This document shows, piece after piece, positions 28,701 through 42,734 of a DNA stretch of 64,000 bases. The position numbers were made by a program, and so were the translations under genes. The stretch lies in contig OZ023269.1 in assembly GCA_964006375.1 (NCBI GenBank), forward strand, positions 59,577,468 to 59,641,467. Reading direction: 5' to 3'. The notes below the pieces were generated by a model. The model worked only from the letters and a program-made list of their open reading frames with translations. It made no database searches and was not told the origin of the DNA. Source of the stretch: Tillus elongatus (taxonomy: Eukaryota > Arthropoda > Insecta > Coleoptera > Cleridae). Each line of letters opens with the position of its first letter. Position 1 is the stretch's first letter.

Positions 28701-31665
28701 TTATAAATCCAGCTTTGTAGGTTTTTTTATAATTCTGCCACTTCTTGTTACACTTGTCCCTTCACTAATTTCACCATTTCCAATATCACTCTGTCCTAAC
28801 CTATTTTGACCACGAACTACAAATTTTTCACTTTCACTATTTCCTTCGTCCATTTCTTCATTTCCAACTTGATTCTTCTCTTCCGGCCTTTTATCACTTC
28901 TTTTGTGATCTTTTCTCAACTCAATTGCATTTCTCCTGTAAATATTCCCGCTATCAGTCTGGACTATATATGACCTAGGAGTATTTGCTTCTTTAATCAC
29001 AGATGCCTTTTCCCAATCTTTATTATTGGTGTTTTGCACATAGATTCTTTCATTTCGCACAAACGTTTTTTCCTCATGAGCTGTTCTATCATAATATGAC
29101 TTTGCTTTATTTTGAATTGTTTCAAACTGTTCTTTAATACCTAGTGGGATTCTGGGTTTTAGCTTGCTTTCTGTTATAGGTAATTTTGTTCTCAATTTTC
29201 TATTCATCAGTAATTCTGCAGGTGATACATTTGTGCCAGAGATTGGAGTGTTTCGATACTCTAGAAGAGCTGAGTTAAAATCAATACACGATTCTTCAGT
29301 TTTCTTAATTAAATTTTTAGCTATTCCTACATACTTTTCTGCTAACCCATTTGATTTTGGATAATGTGGGCTCACTGTTTTTAATTCAAACCCCCATTGT
29401 TCTGAGAACTCTTTCATTATATAGCTATTGAATGGCATATTATCAGATATTATAATTTTTGGAATACCAAAACAAGAAAAAATGTTTTTGAGAATTAAAA
29501 CCACTTCTTCTGCAGTTTTGTTTTTCATTTAACGTACTTCTAACCACTTGGAATAGTAGTCAGCAACTACCAAGTAGCTTTTACCCTTAAACTCCATGAT
29601 GTCTGTGCCAACTTTTTCAAAAGGCAAACTTGGAATTTCATGGCACTTTAATGTTTGTTTAGCATTTGACTTAGTATAGTTTTGACAATTTTGTATGTAG
29701 TCTTCTATTTCTCCACACATGTTGGGCCAGAACATTAGTTCTTTAGCTCTCTTTTTAGTTTTTTCAAATCCTAAATGTGGCTCATGCAAATATTTCTTCA
29801 TTTCCACCCGTAAAGCTTTTGGTACCACTACCCTATCTCTATAAAAAATCAAGCCTTCGCTCACAGTAATTTCATCTTTAATTTTCCAATAAAATTTCAA
29901 CTCCTCTTTCAAATCCCTGAACTGTTCCTCCCAGCTATCATTTAGATGCAAGTCTTTCACTTTTTTCAGTACTATATCTTTGTCAACTTCTTCTATAAAC
30001 TGTCGTTTCCTTTTGTCACTAAGTGTAATTGATGTCATACAATGAACAATGTCATTAGATATGAAATCTTCCCCTTTATACTTCAAAGAGGATCGTGATA
30101 ACTGATCAGCCACAACAAGTTCCTTGCCAGGTAAGTATATTAATTCAATGTCATATTTCAACAACCTCAATTTGAGTCTTTGTAACCTTGCTGTTACCTT
30201 GCATAAATCTTTATTGATTATGCTAACAAGAGGCTTGTGATCTGTTTGTATGACTATTTTACGACCGTAAATAAATTCGTGAAATTTCTCAACTGCAAAA
30301 CAGATCGCGAGCATTTCTTTTTCTATCTGGGCATAATTTGTCTCAGTTTTTGTTAAAGTTCTAGATGCAAACCCAACAGGTTTACTATTTTGAAACAAAC
30401 AGGCACCTAAGCCATATTGAGAAGCATCACATTGTATAATAATTGGAAGCTTGCTGTTAAAATATTGTAATGTGGGTGCTTGCACAATTTTCTGTAATAT
30501 TAACTTAAAGCAAGTTTCCTGTTCTGGTCCCCAGACCCACTCAATATTATCCTTTATTAATAATCTCAGTGAAGCTGTAATGGATGATAAGTTTGGAATG
30601 AATTTCATTAGAAAGTTTGCCATGCCCAAAAATCTTAATAGTTCTTTCTTATTAAGAGGTCTATCCATTTCACTGATGGCTTTTAATCTGGTCTGATCAG
30701 GTCTTACGCCTTCTCTGCTATAAGTCATGCCCAAAAATTTTACCTCGGATGACCTAAACTGTAGTTTATCTACATTAAACTTAACATTGAACTGCATAGC
30801 TCTATTGACAACTTTTTGCAATGTTTCATCATGCTCTTTAACATCTCTACCACAAATTATTACATCATCAAAATAAATTCCCACGTTAGGAATATCTCCA
30901 AACATTTTTGTATTGACTCTGAAATACTTCTGGTGACACTGACAAGCCAAATGGTAGCCTATTCCACCTATATTTTCCAAAAGGAGTAATAAAGCTGCAC
31001 AAGTCACTACTAGACTTATCAAGCTTTATTTGTAAGAACCCATCTTTCATGTCTAACACGCTAAATACCGACTTTCCGCTAAGCATTGAGTTAATTTCAT
31101 CGTTAGTGGGTATTGGAAACTGCTCTTTCCTTATTGCATTATTCAAATGTCTCGGATCAAGGCACACCCTGATCTGACCATTGGGCTTTTCTACTATCGC
31201 CATATTGTTCATCCATTCAGTTGGATATTCTACTCTACTTATAATGTTTCTACTTTCTAGATCTTGCAAGGTTTGTTTTAGTTTCTGTTTTATTGTTTCC
31301 GGTACCCTTCTGCATGGACTAATAACGGGTTGTGCATTGTCTTTCATAATTATTTTGTATTTAAACGGTATAGATTCTACCTGGCCGAAAATCTTCATAT
31401 TTTTGTTAATAAAGTCATTAGCATCTGTATATATATTATTTTTTTCAATAACTTCAACCCCAGATTGAATTTCCTCCAATCGCTTTAACAAATTTAATTT
31501 GACACATGCATTTAATCCCAAAATGGGTGGCCCTTGAACCTTCAAAACAAGAAACTTGATGTTGTACAACTCATCTTTAACCCTACAATTTAATATTACA
31601 TGGCCTTCAGACTTAATTATTACCATAGATAATAATGACTGTTTTCTGATCTGAAGTACTGACAA
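28701..31665 (-). pseudogene. pol: Mag-like Pol: RT, RNase H, integrase, broken
   Basis: Three pieces cover a Ty3/gypsy Pol. Piece 31665-30886 holds the end of protease (GPPILGLNAC) and the first half of RT (RVCLDPRHLN, then RLPFGLSVSPEVFQ). A frameshift near 30950 leads to piece 31022-29529, with the RT active site YFDD at about 30870, RNase H (CDASQYGLG, IEKEMLAI, QTDHKPL) and the integrase zinc finger. The second cysteine of that finger appears lost (CQNYTKS where CxxC is usual). A TAA at 29529-29531 interrupts integrase; piece 29528-28701 continues in the same frame with the second Asp (ISDN) and the Glu (GLAEKYV). The frame also shifts by one base relative to gag near 31620, within the protease region. 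The copy cannot make an intact polyprotein. Confidence 0.92.
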
Positions 31666-32635
31666 TCATATCTTTCTTAATTTCCTCTAGTATGTGATAT
31701 GGAAGTACATTGCAATCAGCACCTGTGTCAAGCTTAAACCTAATTGTCTGTTTTGCGATATCAATATTTTCATACCAAACATTAGATCTCTTAGGAAAAA
31801 TATTCTTATAACTCACATTTCGCCCAATGGAATCAATACATGGATCTTCTACTGCTTCTAAATCACCATCTTCATTGCTTACTTCGTGTAGTTTGGTTGA
31901 TTCAGACCTTTTGTTCGCTTTGCAAATTGACTTGAAGTGTCCCATTTCCCCACACTTGTGGCAACGTTTTCCGAATGCTGGGCAGCTTCTTGCACCATGT
32001 TTGAAACCACACTTCTTACAGTCATATGGTCTTGCTTGATTACCACCATGTTGTGTTGTATTATTCTGGGTCTTCTTGAGCTGGTTCACAGAGACAGCCA
32101 CCTCTGGTCTCATCTTCTGTGCCTGAAGTTTTGCTTGCTCTGCTGCTCGACATGCACAGACAACATTGTCCAACGAATTTTCTCCATCTCTCAAAAGTCT
32201 TTCTTGTAGAACTAAATCCCTAATTCCCACTATGATTCGGTCCCTTAGTAAAGATTCTTCTTGATCTCCAAACTCGCAAGTTTGTATCAGCTTGTTAAGA
32301 TCAAGTAAGAACAGATCGAAAGGCTCCTCTGGTTTTTGGTTTCTATTGAAAAACACATACCTTTCGTACACCACATTCTTCTTTGCAGATAACCGTTTTT
32401 CAAATTCATCTAAAACTGTCTCGAGCTCAGTTGTCTCATAATTTAGTCCAAAAGTGTTAAATAAATTTAGAGCATCTTCACCAATGCAGTTTAACAACAG
32501 AGCCACCTTTTCAATCTCCGTCTTTGCAGCTTTACCTGAGGCTATCAGATAAATGTGAAATCTCTGTTTGAATAATTTCCAATTGGCTGCAGCATTTTCT
32601 CTTATGTTCAACTCTTTGGGTGCTGAAGCTTCCAT
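31613..32635 (-). CDS. gag: Mag-like Gag and protease
   Basis: A 340-residue frame starts at the ATG 75 bases inside the 5' LTR. An alpha-helical capsid region (about residues 15-170, with WKLFKQRFHIYL and QKPEEPFDLFLLDL) is followed by two zinc knuckles, a variant CKKCGFKHGARSC at about 205-220 and a canonical CHKCGEMGHFKSIC at about 224-237. The aspartic protease motif FKLDTGADCNVLP comes near residue 305. Gag would package the RNA and protease would mature it. The frame ends early within protease, where the pol frame takes over through what looks like a single-base indel; the sense of the shift (+1) is not the -1 usual for recoding, so I read it as a mutation. Confidence 0.88.
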   Translation of the reverse strand: MEASAPKELNIRENAAANWKLFKQRFHIYLIASGKAAKTEIEKVALLLNCIGEDALNLFNTFGLNYETTELETVLDEFEKRLSAKKNVVYERYVFFNRNQKPEEPFDLFLLDLNKLIQTCEFGDQEESLLRDRIIVGIRDLVLQERLLRDGENSLDNVVCACRAAEQAKLQAQKMRPEVAVSVNQLKKTQNNTTQHGGNQARPYDCKKCGFKHGARSCPAFGKRCHKCGEMGHFKSICKANKRSESTKLHEVSNEDGDLEAVEDPCIDSIGRNVSYKNIFPKRSNVWYENIDIAKQTIRFKLDTGADCNVLPYHILEEIKKDMIVSTSDQKTVIIIYGNN

Positions 32636-32692
32636 GCTCTTGCTTCTATTACACCCGATGCTTGTATTTGTACATTCCCCTCTTACGTGGGT

Positions 32693-32709
32693 CCACTATT
32701 CTGACACCA
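32693..32709 (-). other. Primer binding site, tRNA-Leu type
   Basis: Immediately inside the 5' LTR the minus strand reads TGGTGTCAGAATAGTGG. TGGTGTCAG is complementary to the CTGACACCA 3' end of leucine tRNAs, which several gypsy elements use as primer. Confidence 0.6.
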
Positions 32710-32929
32710 TGTTATGTTTAGTATTATATATATTTATTGTATCTTCTGTCATATTTACATAGTAACACATTAATTTAAGGATTTATAAGAATATCAGGTT
32801 CATGTTGGAGTGCCCGCTCACAAGCCCCGCGTGGCATCTGTTCGCTGTCATTCCATCTGTCTACATGTCAGACAGCCAGATGACAGACGGACCAGAATGC
32901 AGAACCATAGAGCACAACTCATCATAACA
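32710..32929 (-). repeat. 5' LTR of mag-like element
   Basis: 220 bp, with TGTTATG and CATAACA ends, two mismatches to the partner LTR. Confidence 0.95.
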
Positions 32930-33896
32930 GATATGATATTCAGACTACGTAGTTTTAGACCTGTCACGCGCATGGTGTCAAGTGGTGAGTCCAATGCAAC
33001 AATAACATGCTGTCGTGCAGTGAGGTTTGACGTTTCATCACAGCCTCTTAACAAATTAAGTATTTTACTAATATTTAAGTGCATACAGCTGGAAGTAATA
33101 AAAAGGAAAAAGATTAAATTTAGTGCTGCGATCTATATTATCTGAAAGAGACAATATAGGCGTAACTTCAACCGCATTAAACTGACGTAAAGAAACTTTT
33201 TGATTGCGAATAACTTTGTTTTAAGTGTGTAGTTGGACTTCTATAACGTTACTCTCCGCGTGACGTCAGAGGAGGGGGCGGGGCATATGCGCAATATCAT
33301 ATATCTTCTAAGTCATTATATCGTGATTCAATGACAATAAGAGGCATTACTTGTTTCTATAATTAACTATGGTTTTGTGCCTTAATACCATTGAATTAAA
33401 GATTAATTTCCTTTGACACTTAGAACTGTCATAGTACCTATCTTACGTGGAAAATATTATACAAACTGAAAAAAAAAAAACAGCCCTCAACTTTTGAACT
33501 GCATACTTAGTAGATATTAAGATATAATATGCTACACATCTATTAAATAAAAGATAGAAGGTGAATGATGAATTACGAAATAATTATTTAGTTTCAGAAA
33601 AATAAATATTACAATATATAACCATTTATATTTTTATATTGCGTTTCGCTGCTCACTCGGTGCGTTTCATTTTGTGCGCCGTGGCGCAATTTTGAGTAAA
33701 CTCAATAAGCCGGCGCAGTAAACTGCGCCTGAGTTACTAAGTTAACGCAAGGAATTTTGCTGAGTTACCCATGTCTAGAGGTGAATGATCGGAGATGCGT
33801 ATTCAGATCTAAAGCACTGCGTATTTATGCTCCAGTGGCGTGCGGATTTTAGTTTGATATTTTGAGATGTGTTTTGATTTCAGATATTTTGTTTCA

Positions 33897-34796
<900 letters not shown>

Positions 34797-35533
34797 ATTG
34801 CCGGCATACAGAAATCAAATAGTAATTTTCTTTGAGTTTGGTATAATATGCTTTTGTCCAAAGATACATTGAAATACAAATAGACCGCATGCAACATGCA
34901 AGCAGCTTGTAAATTCCGCTTAACAGGCTTGGCTTGAACGGTTAATAAACTAAGTATGTCTACTTTTAGGCGGGAGACTGTACCTACCTATTTAAAATAT
35001 ACAATACGAGAAGTAAGCTTTAAAGATGTTTAGTAAAAATAAAACATTGACCAACGAATCTGCGAAATCATAATTGACTGCCTTCTGCTTTATTGATGTA
35101 GCTAAGATTGCCGTTCTTATTTTGCAACCAGGTTTTGTTCATTGTAATCAGCTTTGAGGCACATTGTAATACATTTAGGAAACAACGTAAGTATTGCGTT
35201 TCGAACCGAAACAAAAAGTAAAAGTAAAAATGCTGGTACTGCTACTACAAAGTACCTTAGTTTTTTCCCGTTAAGTGTTATCTACCGTTCTATTAACATT
35301 TTTATTGTCGGACCTCGATTAATGCTACAACATCTAACAATAACAATAAGAATTAACTTTATTAGTTCGCATTTTAGACATCTTCATCCGCAAATCCAGT
35401 CGTCAACTCTCAACGTCAACCACTCTTTCACTTTCATAACTTCTAACAAAAGAACATGTTGACTGTAGAATATCAACTCTGTTGCCAGATCCATATTTTT
35501 ATGACTAATCCCACACACTTCACATAGTGGTGT

Positions 35534-36260
35534 TTAACCAATAAAAGCACTTATCGCAACAATGGAAGTTTATAACACACATCAAATATTGTTTACATCA
35601 AAATAATGTCCAACTGGGTCAACAACTGGGCCCTGTTTTCGTGGCTTTAATTAGGAAATATTAAAAACTTAGCGTCAACACCGCTTTTTAGGTTATGATT
35701 TAAAGTATACTAATTTAATGTTTTCCTCAAAGTGGTGTTTTAAGTTTCTAACACACAATTTTCATTTTTGACCATAGTCCAATCTTTATTTACAATATTT
35801 ATATTAATTATTTTAAATTATTTTATTTAGCTTGTCTCTGTATATAAGCATTTTATAGCATTGCTTAGATTATTTGTCTGTTTTAACATAGTGTATAGTT
35901 TGTCGAGAATGCATTAGTTATTTGTTTGCTGTTTAACTGATAAAAACACTTATCGCAAAAACGGAAGTTTTTGACAAAGTTGTATTAAATACATATGTGT
36001 TCCATTTTCACTGTTTCCGTCATAATCATATCTAACTAGGCACTGTTTCCGTGGCTTGAATTAAGAAATGTTTAAAAAAACATCGTTTTTTAGGTTTATT
36101 TAGTAGTATACTGATTTTCTATTTTACACTAAATGGTGTTGTTTTAAGTAATTAACTCTCAATTTTTTCACTCTACATTTTCATTTATACCAGTCCAATC
36201 TTTATTTGCATTATTAATATCCATTTTCTTTTTATTTTATTATTTGAGGTTACTTGTAAA
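35534..36260 (+). repeat. Diverged 400-bp direct duplication
   Basis: AACACTTATCGC, then GAAGTTT, then CTGTTTCCGTGGCTT, then TTTTTAGGTTT, then GGTGTTTTAAGT, then CCAGTCCAATCTTTATTT appear in the same order (with small variants) near 35545-35810 and 35945-36225. Spacing is about 400 bp and identity by eye is near 70 percent. Confidence 0.6.
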
Positions 36261-36269
36261 ATGTAAACA

Positions 36270-36320
36270 AAGCTATATATAAAGGAGCGCAAAAATAAAA
36301 CGCCTTCACATTCAGCAGTG
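36270..36320 (+). promoter_or_regulatory. Possible TATA plus initiator
   Basis: TATATATAAAGG is followed about 30 bases later by CACATTCAGCAGT, close to the arthropod initiator consensus TCAGT. No ORF follows within the next 500 bases. Chance occurrence in AT-rich DNA is possible. Confidence 0.2.
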
Positions 36321-36839
36321 TCGTCTAACATGAAAGAGCAGTCAGGTCGCATGCACTAGCTTTATAACTTTTGGTTGTCCTGGACGTAAACAAATAACAT
36401 AAACAAATGTATTTTCTGTTTCGTATTTTGCATATTTAGAAAATCTTCGAGTCACCAGGCGCTAACGGTTGAATAGTTGTGTCAAAGAATGAGTTACATT
36501 CCCCCGCAGAGTTCCTGCTGGAACTCAACTGTTGCCGATTTGTCAAAGCGGAATAACAGACAAACATCACAAAACTGTGCTGGAAATTTAAAGTAAGTTC
36601 ATCAGTCTTCAACTGCTGAAATGTATCGGTTATTTGTTTGTGACATAGAGAGAACTTATTTATCTATGGTGCGATTATCATAAAAAGGAGGCATAATAAA
36701 GTAAAGATCAAGTTGTCAAGTTACGAAGTTACACCAAACCAAACAAACAAGTTTCGTTTTGTTTGTTTTTGATAACATATTGATAAAAAATAGAATTTTT
36801 GGTGATTCTTATCATTGTGTTGTGAGACAAAGCTATTTC

Positions 36840-37740
36840 AGAAGACAATCAAGAGGTGAACAAATGTTTTCATAATGTAAATAAATGATAGTATTGCGTC
36901 ATGTACATAGATCGATATTTGACATATTTTGCGGAAAGCAGTAGGAAAACGGAAATGTAAACAGTTAATTTTCAGCAATTGTGGTATAGGTGGAAAAACG
37001 TGATATAGAAGGAAATCAAGGGGTGAACAAATGTTTTTATAATTTTAATAAATTAAAATATGGCGTCATCTACATAGATCGATATTTGACATATTTTGCG
37101 GAAAGCAGTAGGAAAACGTAAATGTAAACAGTCAATTTTCAGCAATTGTGGTCTAGGGGGAAAAACGTGATATAGAAGGAAATCAAGGGATGAACAAATG
37201 TTCTTATAATTTTAATAAATTAAAATATGGCGTCATCTACATAAATCGATATTTGACATATGTTGCGGAAAGCAGTAGGAAAACGGAAATGTAAACAGTT
37301 AATTTTCAGCCTCAGGGGGAAAAACGTGTGCCTCTCCTCCCTTTTTTGGTACATCAGTAACATCAACAGAGGTTGTGCTATTGTGATTGAGCAAGGTAAT
37401 CTGCACGTTCCACCATTCCCAGGAGGCGTAAAGCCGTCGGTCCCGTGCCCATGCGATGTTGGGCACGTTAAAGACCCAAATTCCCCGGACAGTGAGGTGA
37501 ATGAATGACACTTTAGTAAAGTCAATGAAGCAATTTCCGTTGCGAATTGCCGATGATAAATACAACTGTATATGCTAATATCTAACGGTAACCAGTATAT
37601 TATTTCGAAAAATCGCAATGTAATCGCATGGTAATGAAGCAATTTCTACCGACAACTGTCGATGATAAACATAACGCAGAAAATGGCTCAAAATGGGCTT
37701 ACCTTCGAAGTGTCTGTTTATATTTTACTTTCCAACCTTA
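36840..37740 (+). repeat. Left arm of a 0.9-kb palindrome
   Basis: The arm is the near-exact reverse complement of 38689-39583. It contains about 2.5 copies of a 167-bp tandem repeat (starts at GATCGATATTTGACATATTT, 36910, 37077 and 37244). It also carries the AGCAAGGTAATCTGCACGTT to GATGTTGGGCACGTTAAAGA block shared with 19865-19985. A 140-codon ORF on the minus strand (37220-37642) is mirrored exactly by one in the right arm; its composition is not protein-like in any way I recognise. Confidence 0.9.
36910..37410 (+). repeat. 167-bp tandem repeat within the palindrome arm
   Basis: Units begin at 36910, 37077 and 37244. They share GCGGAAAGCAGTAGGAAAAC, TTTTCAGCAATTGTGG and GAACAAATGTT blocks. 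The mirror copies lie at about 39010-39510. Confidence 0.8.
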
Positions 37741-37939
37741 AATGAGTAAGAAAAGTCAATGAAGCAATTTCCGTTGCGAATTGCCGATGATAAATACAAC
37801 TGTATATGCCAATATCAAACGGTAACCAGTATATTATTTCGAAAAATCGCAATGTAATCGCATGGTAATGAAGCAATTTCTACCGACAACTGTCGATGAT
37901 AAACAAAACCGAGAAATTGACGTTGAAAGCATTTAATAC

Positions 37940-38085
37940 CAATTCGCTACGATAATGTGCTTGCTGCGTCCCGAATATATTTTCTCACAAATATATATTA
38001 TAATACGCTGAAAAGAGAAGTCCGATAAAAAATATGTAAAATTTGTATCACCAACGAATGATGCACCAGCCTGTATATATCTGAA
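37940..38085 (-). repeat. Family X fragment, long-form interior
   Basis: TTCGCTACGATAATGTGC, then TTGCTGCGTCCCGAA, then TTGTATCACCAACGAATGAT matches the junction between the terminal module and the long-form body of family X. Confidence 0.65.
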
Positions 38086-38142
38086 CATGCACAATCTGAC
38101 ATTGACCCCGGAGGCGCCTTTGAAGATATATATAATAAAAAG

Positions 38143-38688
<546 letters not shown>

Positions 38689-38690
<2 letters not shown>

Positions 38691-39583
38691 AGGTTAGAAA
38701 GTAAAATATAAACAGACACTTCGAAGGTAAGCCCATTTGAGCCATTCTCTCGGTTTTGTTTATCATCGACAGTTGTCGGTAGAAATTGCTTCATTACCAT
38801 GCGATTACATTGCGATTTTTCAAAATAATATACTCGTTACCGTTTGATATTAGCATATACAGTTGTATTTATCATCGGCAATTCGCAACGGAAATTGCTT
38901 CATTGACTTTACTAAAGTGTCATTCATTCACCTCACTGTCCGGGGAATTTGGGTCTTTAACGTGCCCAACATCGCATGGGCACGGGACCGACGGCTTTAC
39001 GCCTCCTGGGAATGGTGGAACGTGCAGATTACCTTGCTCAATCACAATAGCACAACCTCTGTTGATGTTACTGATGTACCAAAAAAGGGAGGAGAGGCAC
39101 ACGTTTTTCCCCCTGAGGCTGAAAATTAACTGTTTACATTTCCGTTTTCCTACTGCTTTCCGCAACATATGTCAAATATCGATTTATGTAGATGACGCCA
39201 TATTTTAATTTATTAAAATTATAAAAACATTTGTTCACCCCTTGATTTCCTTCTATATCACGTTTTTCCCCCTAGACCACAATTGCTGAAAATTGACTGT
39301 TTACATATCCGTTTTCCTACTGCTTTCCGCAAAATATGTCAAATATCGATCTATGTAGATGACGCCATATTTTAATTTATTAAAATTATAAAAACATTTG
39401 TTCACCCCTTGATTTCCTTCTATATCACGTTTTTCCCCCTAGACCACAATTGCTGAAAATTAACTGTTTACATTTCCGTTTTCCTACTGCTTTCCGCAAA
39501 ATATGTCAAATATCGATTACATGACGCAATACTATCATTTATTTACATTATGAAAACATTTGTTCACACCTTGATTGCCTTCT
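38689..39583 (-). repeat. Right arm of the palindrome
   Basis: Inverted partner of 36840-37740. Scattered single-base differences separate the arms, for example within the inner segment near 38820-38860. Confidence 0.9.
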
Positions 39584-39845
39584 ATATTTAAAATGACCCT
39601 TGCTTATACTCATCTGGCAACAGTGCACATCGTCCCGCGTCCAGTTCACGTTCCGATTTCGCCCGAATTGTATGTTTACTAAAGAGGCACTTTAAACACA
39701 GGATTACCCATTTAAAAATAATATTAACCTAAAGTAAGTATACTCTTTATCATTTTTACTGTTGTGTATTATTAATTTTTGTATTTTACATATTTTTTCT
39801 CTGCTAACCAAATAACTTTTGATGCAGATAAAGGTGTTGACCTGT

Positions 39846-41308
<1,463 letters not shown>

Positions 41309-41344
41309 ACTTTTTTGTAATTTTACATTTTATTGGCATATTTT

Positions 41345-41735
41345 GCTGATTAAAGACATCTCCTTGACAACCATGATGTTGTAACGTTTAGCCAAATCAA
41401 TGTAACTTTCTTTTTGAAAGGCTGGCACACACACTCAGTGTTGTATTACATATACGAATAAGACATTAGAGTATAATATATAATCAGTAACCTTAAATTT
41501 CTTTCACATAATTAAGTGTTAAAGTATAACTCCTGTTAGAAAAATAACTTTCGATGCAGGTAAAGGTGTTAATCTTCTTTTTTTTCTTAATTTCATTGAT
41601 AAATTTTCAGGCTATTTTGCTGATTAACGACATTTCCATGACAACCATAATGTTGAAATGTTTAGCCAAATCAATGAAACTTTCTTTTCTAAAGGCTGGC
41701 ACAGACACTTGTGTTGCATTACAACTTGGTTGGAC
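41345..41735 (+). repeat. Direct duplication including a Harbinger left end
   Basis: TTTTGCTGATTAAAGACAT, then TTGACAACCATGATGTTG, then TTTAGCCAAATCAATG, then AAAGGCTGGCACACAC, then GTGTTGTATTACA occurs at about 41341-41455 and, with about 80 percent identity, at 41616-41728. The copied block includes both the flank and the left TIR of the Harbinger-like element. Confidence 0.7.
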
Positions 41736-42453
41736 AAACCTAAATTGTCTGACTTATCTGTGTGTTAGTATCGGCAAGATTTTCGACATGAGTTTGGCTT
41801 GAACGGTATTGGAACCCACCTGAAATTTCTGTGTGAGTACAAGCTTGTCTATCAATAAGTCGCAGCGTTAGTGTGCTGCTGTGATTTGCATTCAGTCTTA
41901 TTGCTGTTTTGAGTAGCTGTACGCTAAATATTCAATACATTTTCTACTGTTTATTCAAAGTGTATAGAAGTGCTTAAATTTAAAATGCCGGATTTACAGC
42001 TCTTATCAGAGAAGTTTTTAACCGATTTCATTGCTATATATGGGGACAACTCTTGTTTATGGAAAATCTTATAACTGTATCTGTTTTTTTTTTAATAAGT
42101 GGTGTCACTTTTGAAGCAACTTTATATAGGTCTCATCCATATGTAAGTAATTGAACCAGTCCTCAGGTTCCAATCGAAATTCATTTAAAAAATTAACACG
42201 TGATAATCTGGTAACCAGGCTTTTGACCACTTAGAAAGTGTTGTTTTAGTGCTTTTCTTCTTTTTTGCTATAACACCTACAGCACATGTACATAACAATA
42301 ACTCGTCAGCCATATTTATTATGTAAAAAGACACAAATTGTACGATAATACTGAATCATTAGTCAGCTATTAGTGTTTTGAATTAGGTCTTGCCTTCCAA
42401 CTCAAGTTTGCGCAAGCAAGTTGTAATGCAACATTGAGCGTACATGCCAGCCT
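41693..42453 (+). mobile_element. PIF/Harbinger-like derivative
   Basis: The ends read AGGCTGGCACAGACACTTGT and, inverted, AGGCTGGCATGTACGCTCAA, followed in both by GTTGCATTACAACTTG. A TAA lies directly outside each end (41690-41692 and 42454-42456), the 3-bp target duplication typical of PIF/Harbinger. At 761 bp it has no transposase but holds a short MADF-like start, the accessory gene type of insect Harbingers. Confidence 0.7.
41985..42074 (+). pseudogene. MADF-domain N-terminus remnant
   Basis: A 29-codon frame from an ATG contains FLTDFIAIYGDNSCLW, close to the opening of the MADF DNA-binding domain (a hydrophobic helix, then C-L-W). The frame stops at TAA right after, and no continuation is recognised downstream. 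In autonomous Harbinger elements of insects a MADF/Myb-like protein partners the transposase in binding TIRs and in nuclear import. Here only the first helix remains, so it is a relic. Confidence is limited by length. Confidence 0.45.
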
Positions 42454-42617
42454 TAAGAGTCGATCGAAATGAGACAACGTTGATTTAAATATATCACTAT
42501 ACCAAAGTACCTTTTGAAATTGCTAATACTTTAAAGTAATGTTAGTTAATTAAATATGTGTTAATATTTATATTTATTTCATTGATTGTTGTTGCCCTTA
42601 ACCTGTTGAAATCGTTT

Positions 42618-42734
42618 AATACTGAATACATATGTAGAGACTCCTTCTCTTCAAGCAGTGAAACTGGTTACAGAGAAGAAAACCAAGACTTGTGAAGCCA
42701 GAAGTCTCTACATGTGTATATTTAGTATTTATAT
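42618..42734. repeat. Small foldback with 26-bp arms
   Basis: ACTGAATACATATGTAGAGA at the left and, inverted, ACTAAATATACACATGTAGA at the right enclose about 65 bp. It may be a very small MITE. Confidence 0.5.

Larger units (their letters stand above)
28342..32929 (-). mobile_element. Mag-like Ty3/gypsy retrotransposon
   Basis: Two 220-bp LTRs flank gag and pol on the minus strand. The 5-bp target duplication GATAT is perfect (28337-28341 and 32930-32934), and the same site without insertion is present in M1 copy b. The LTRs differ at only two positions, so insertion is recent, yet pol carries two frameshifts and a nonsense codon. The RT and integrase style is that of the mag/K02A2.6 lineage. 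Confidence 0.95.
28318..33326. mobile_element. MITE M1 copy a, split by LTR element
   Basis: The ends read CATGATACAAATAACGAG and, inverted, CACGATATAATGACTTAG, imperfect inverted repeats. The flanks TTCAATGT and TTCAATGA match in 7 of 8 bases. Removing the LTR element and one 5-bp duplication leaves about 416 bp that aligns along its length with copy b (57442-58764). No coding capacity is present. Confidence 0.8.
27978..33777. mobile_element. Outer inverted-repeat element hosting a nest
   Basis: The flanks carry the same 9-bp sequence GAGGTGAAT at 27969-27977 and 33778-33786. The ends begin AGATATGTGTAAC and, inverted, AGACATGGGTAAC. Both ends then have CG-rich text with ACTGCGCCGG, and a further inverted pair around TAAGATGGGTAGTATGACAG lies at about 28261 and 33425. 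The arms are therefore inverted for several hundred bases. It encodes nothing itself. It contains MITE M1 (28318-33326), which in turn contains an LTR retrotransposon. Length without the inserts is about 0.8 kb. Confidence 0.65.
34797..36839. other. AT-rich spacer with a diverged duplication
   Basis: No protein gene is recognised. About 300 bp starting near 35535 are repeated starting near 35936; see the separate entry. A promoter-like motif set lies at 36270-36320. Confidence 0.5.

Noticed and set aside
31181..32209. Plus-strand ORFs within the mag-like element
   Set aside because: They are antisense shadows of gag and pol.
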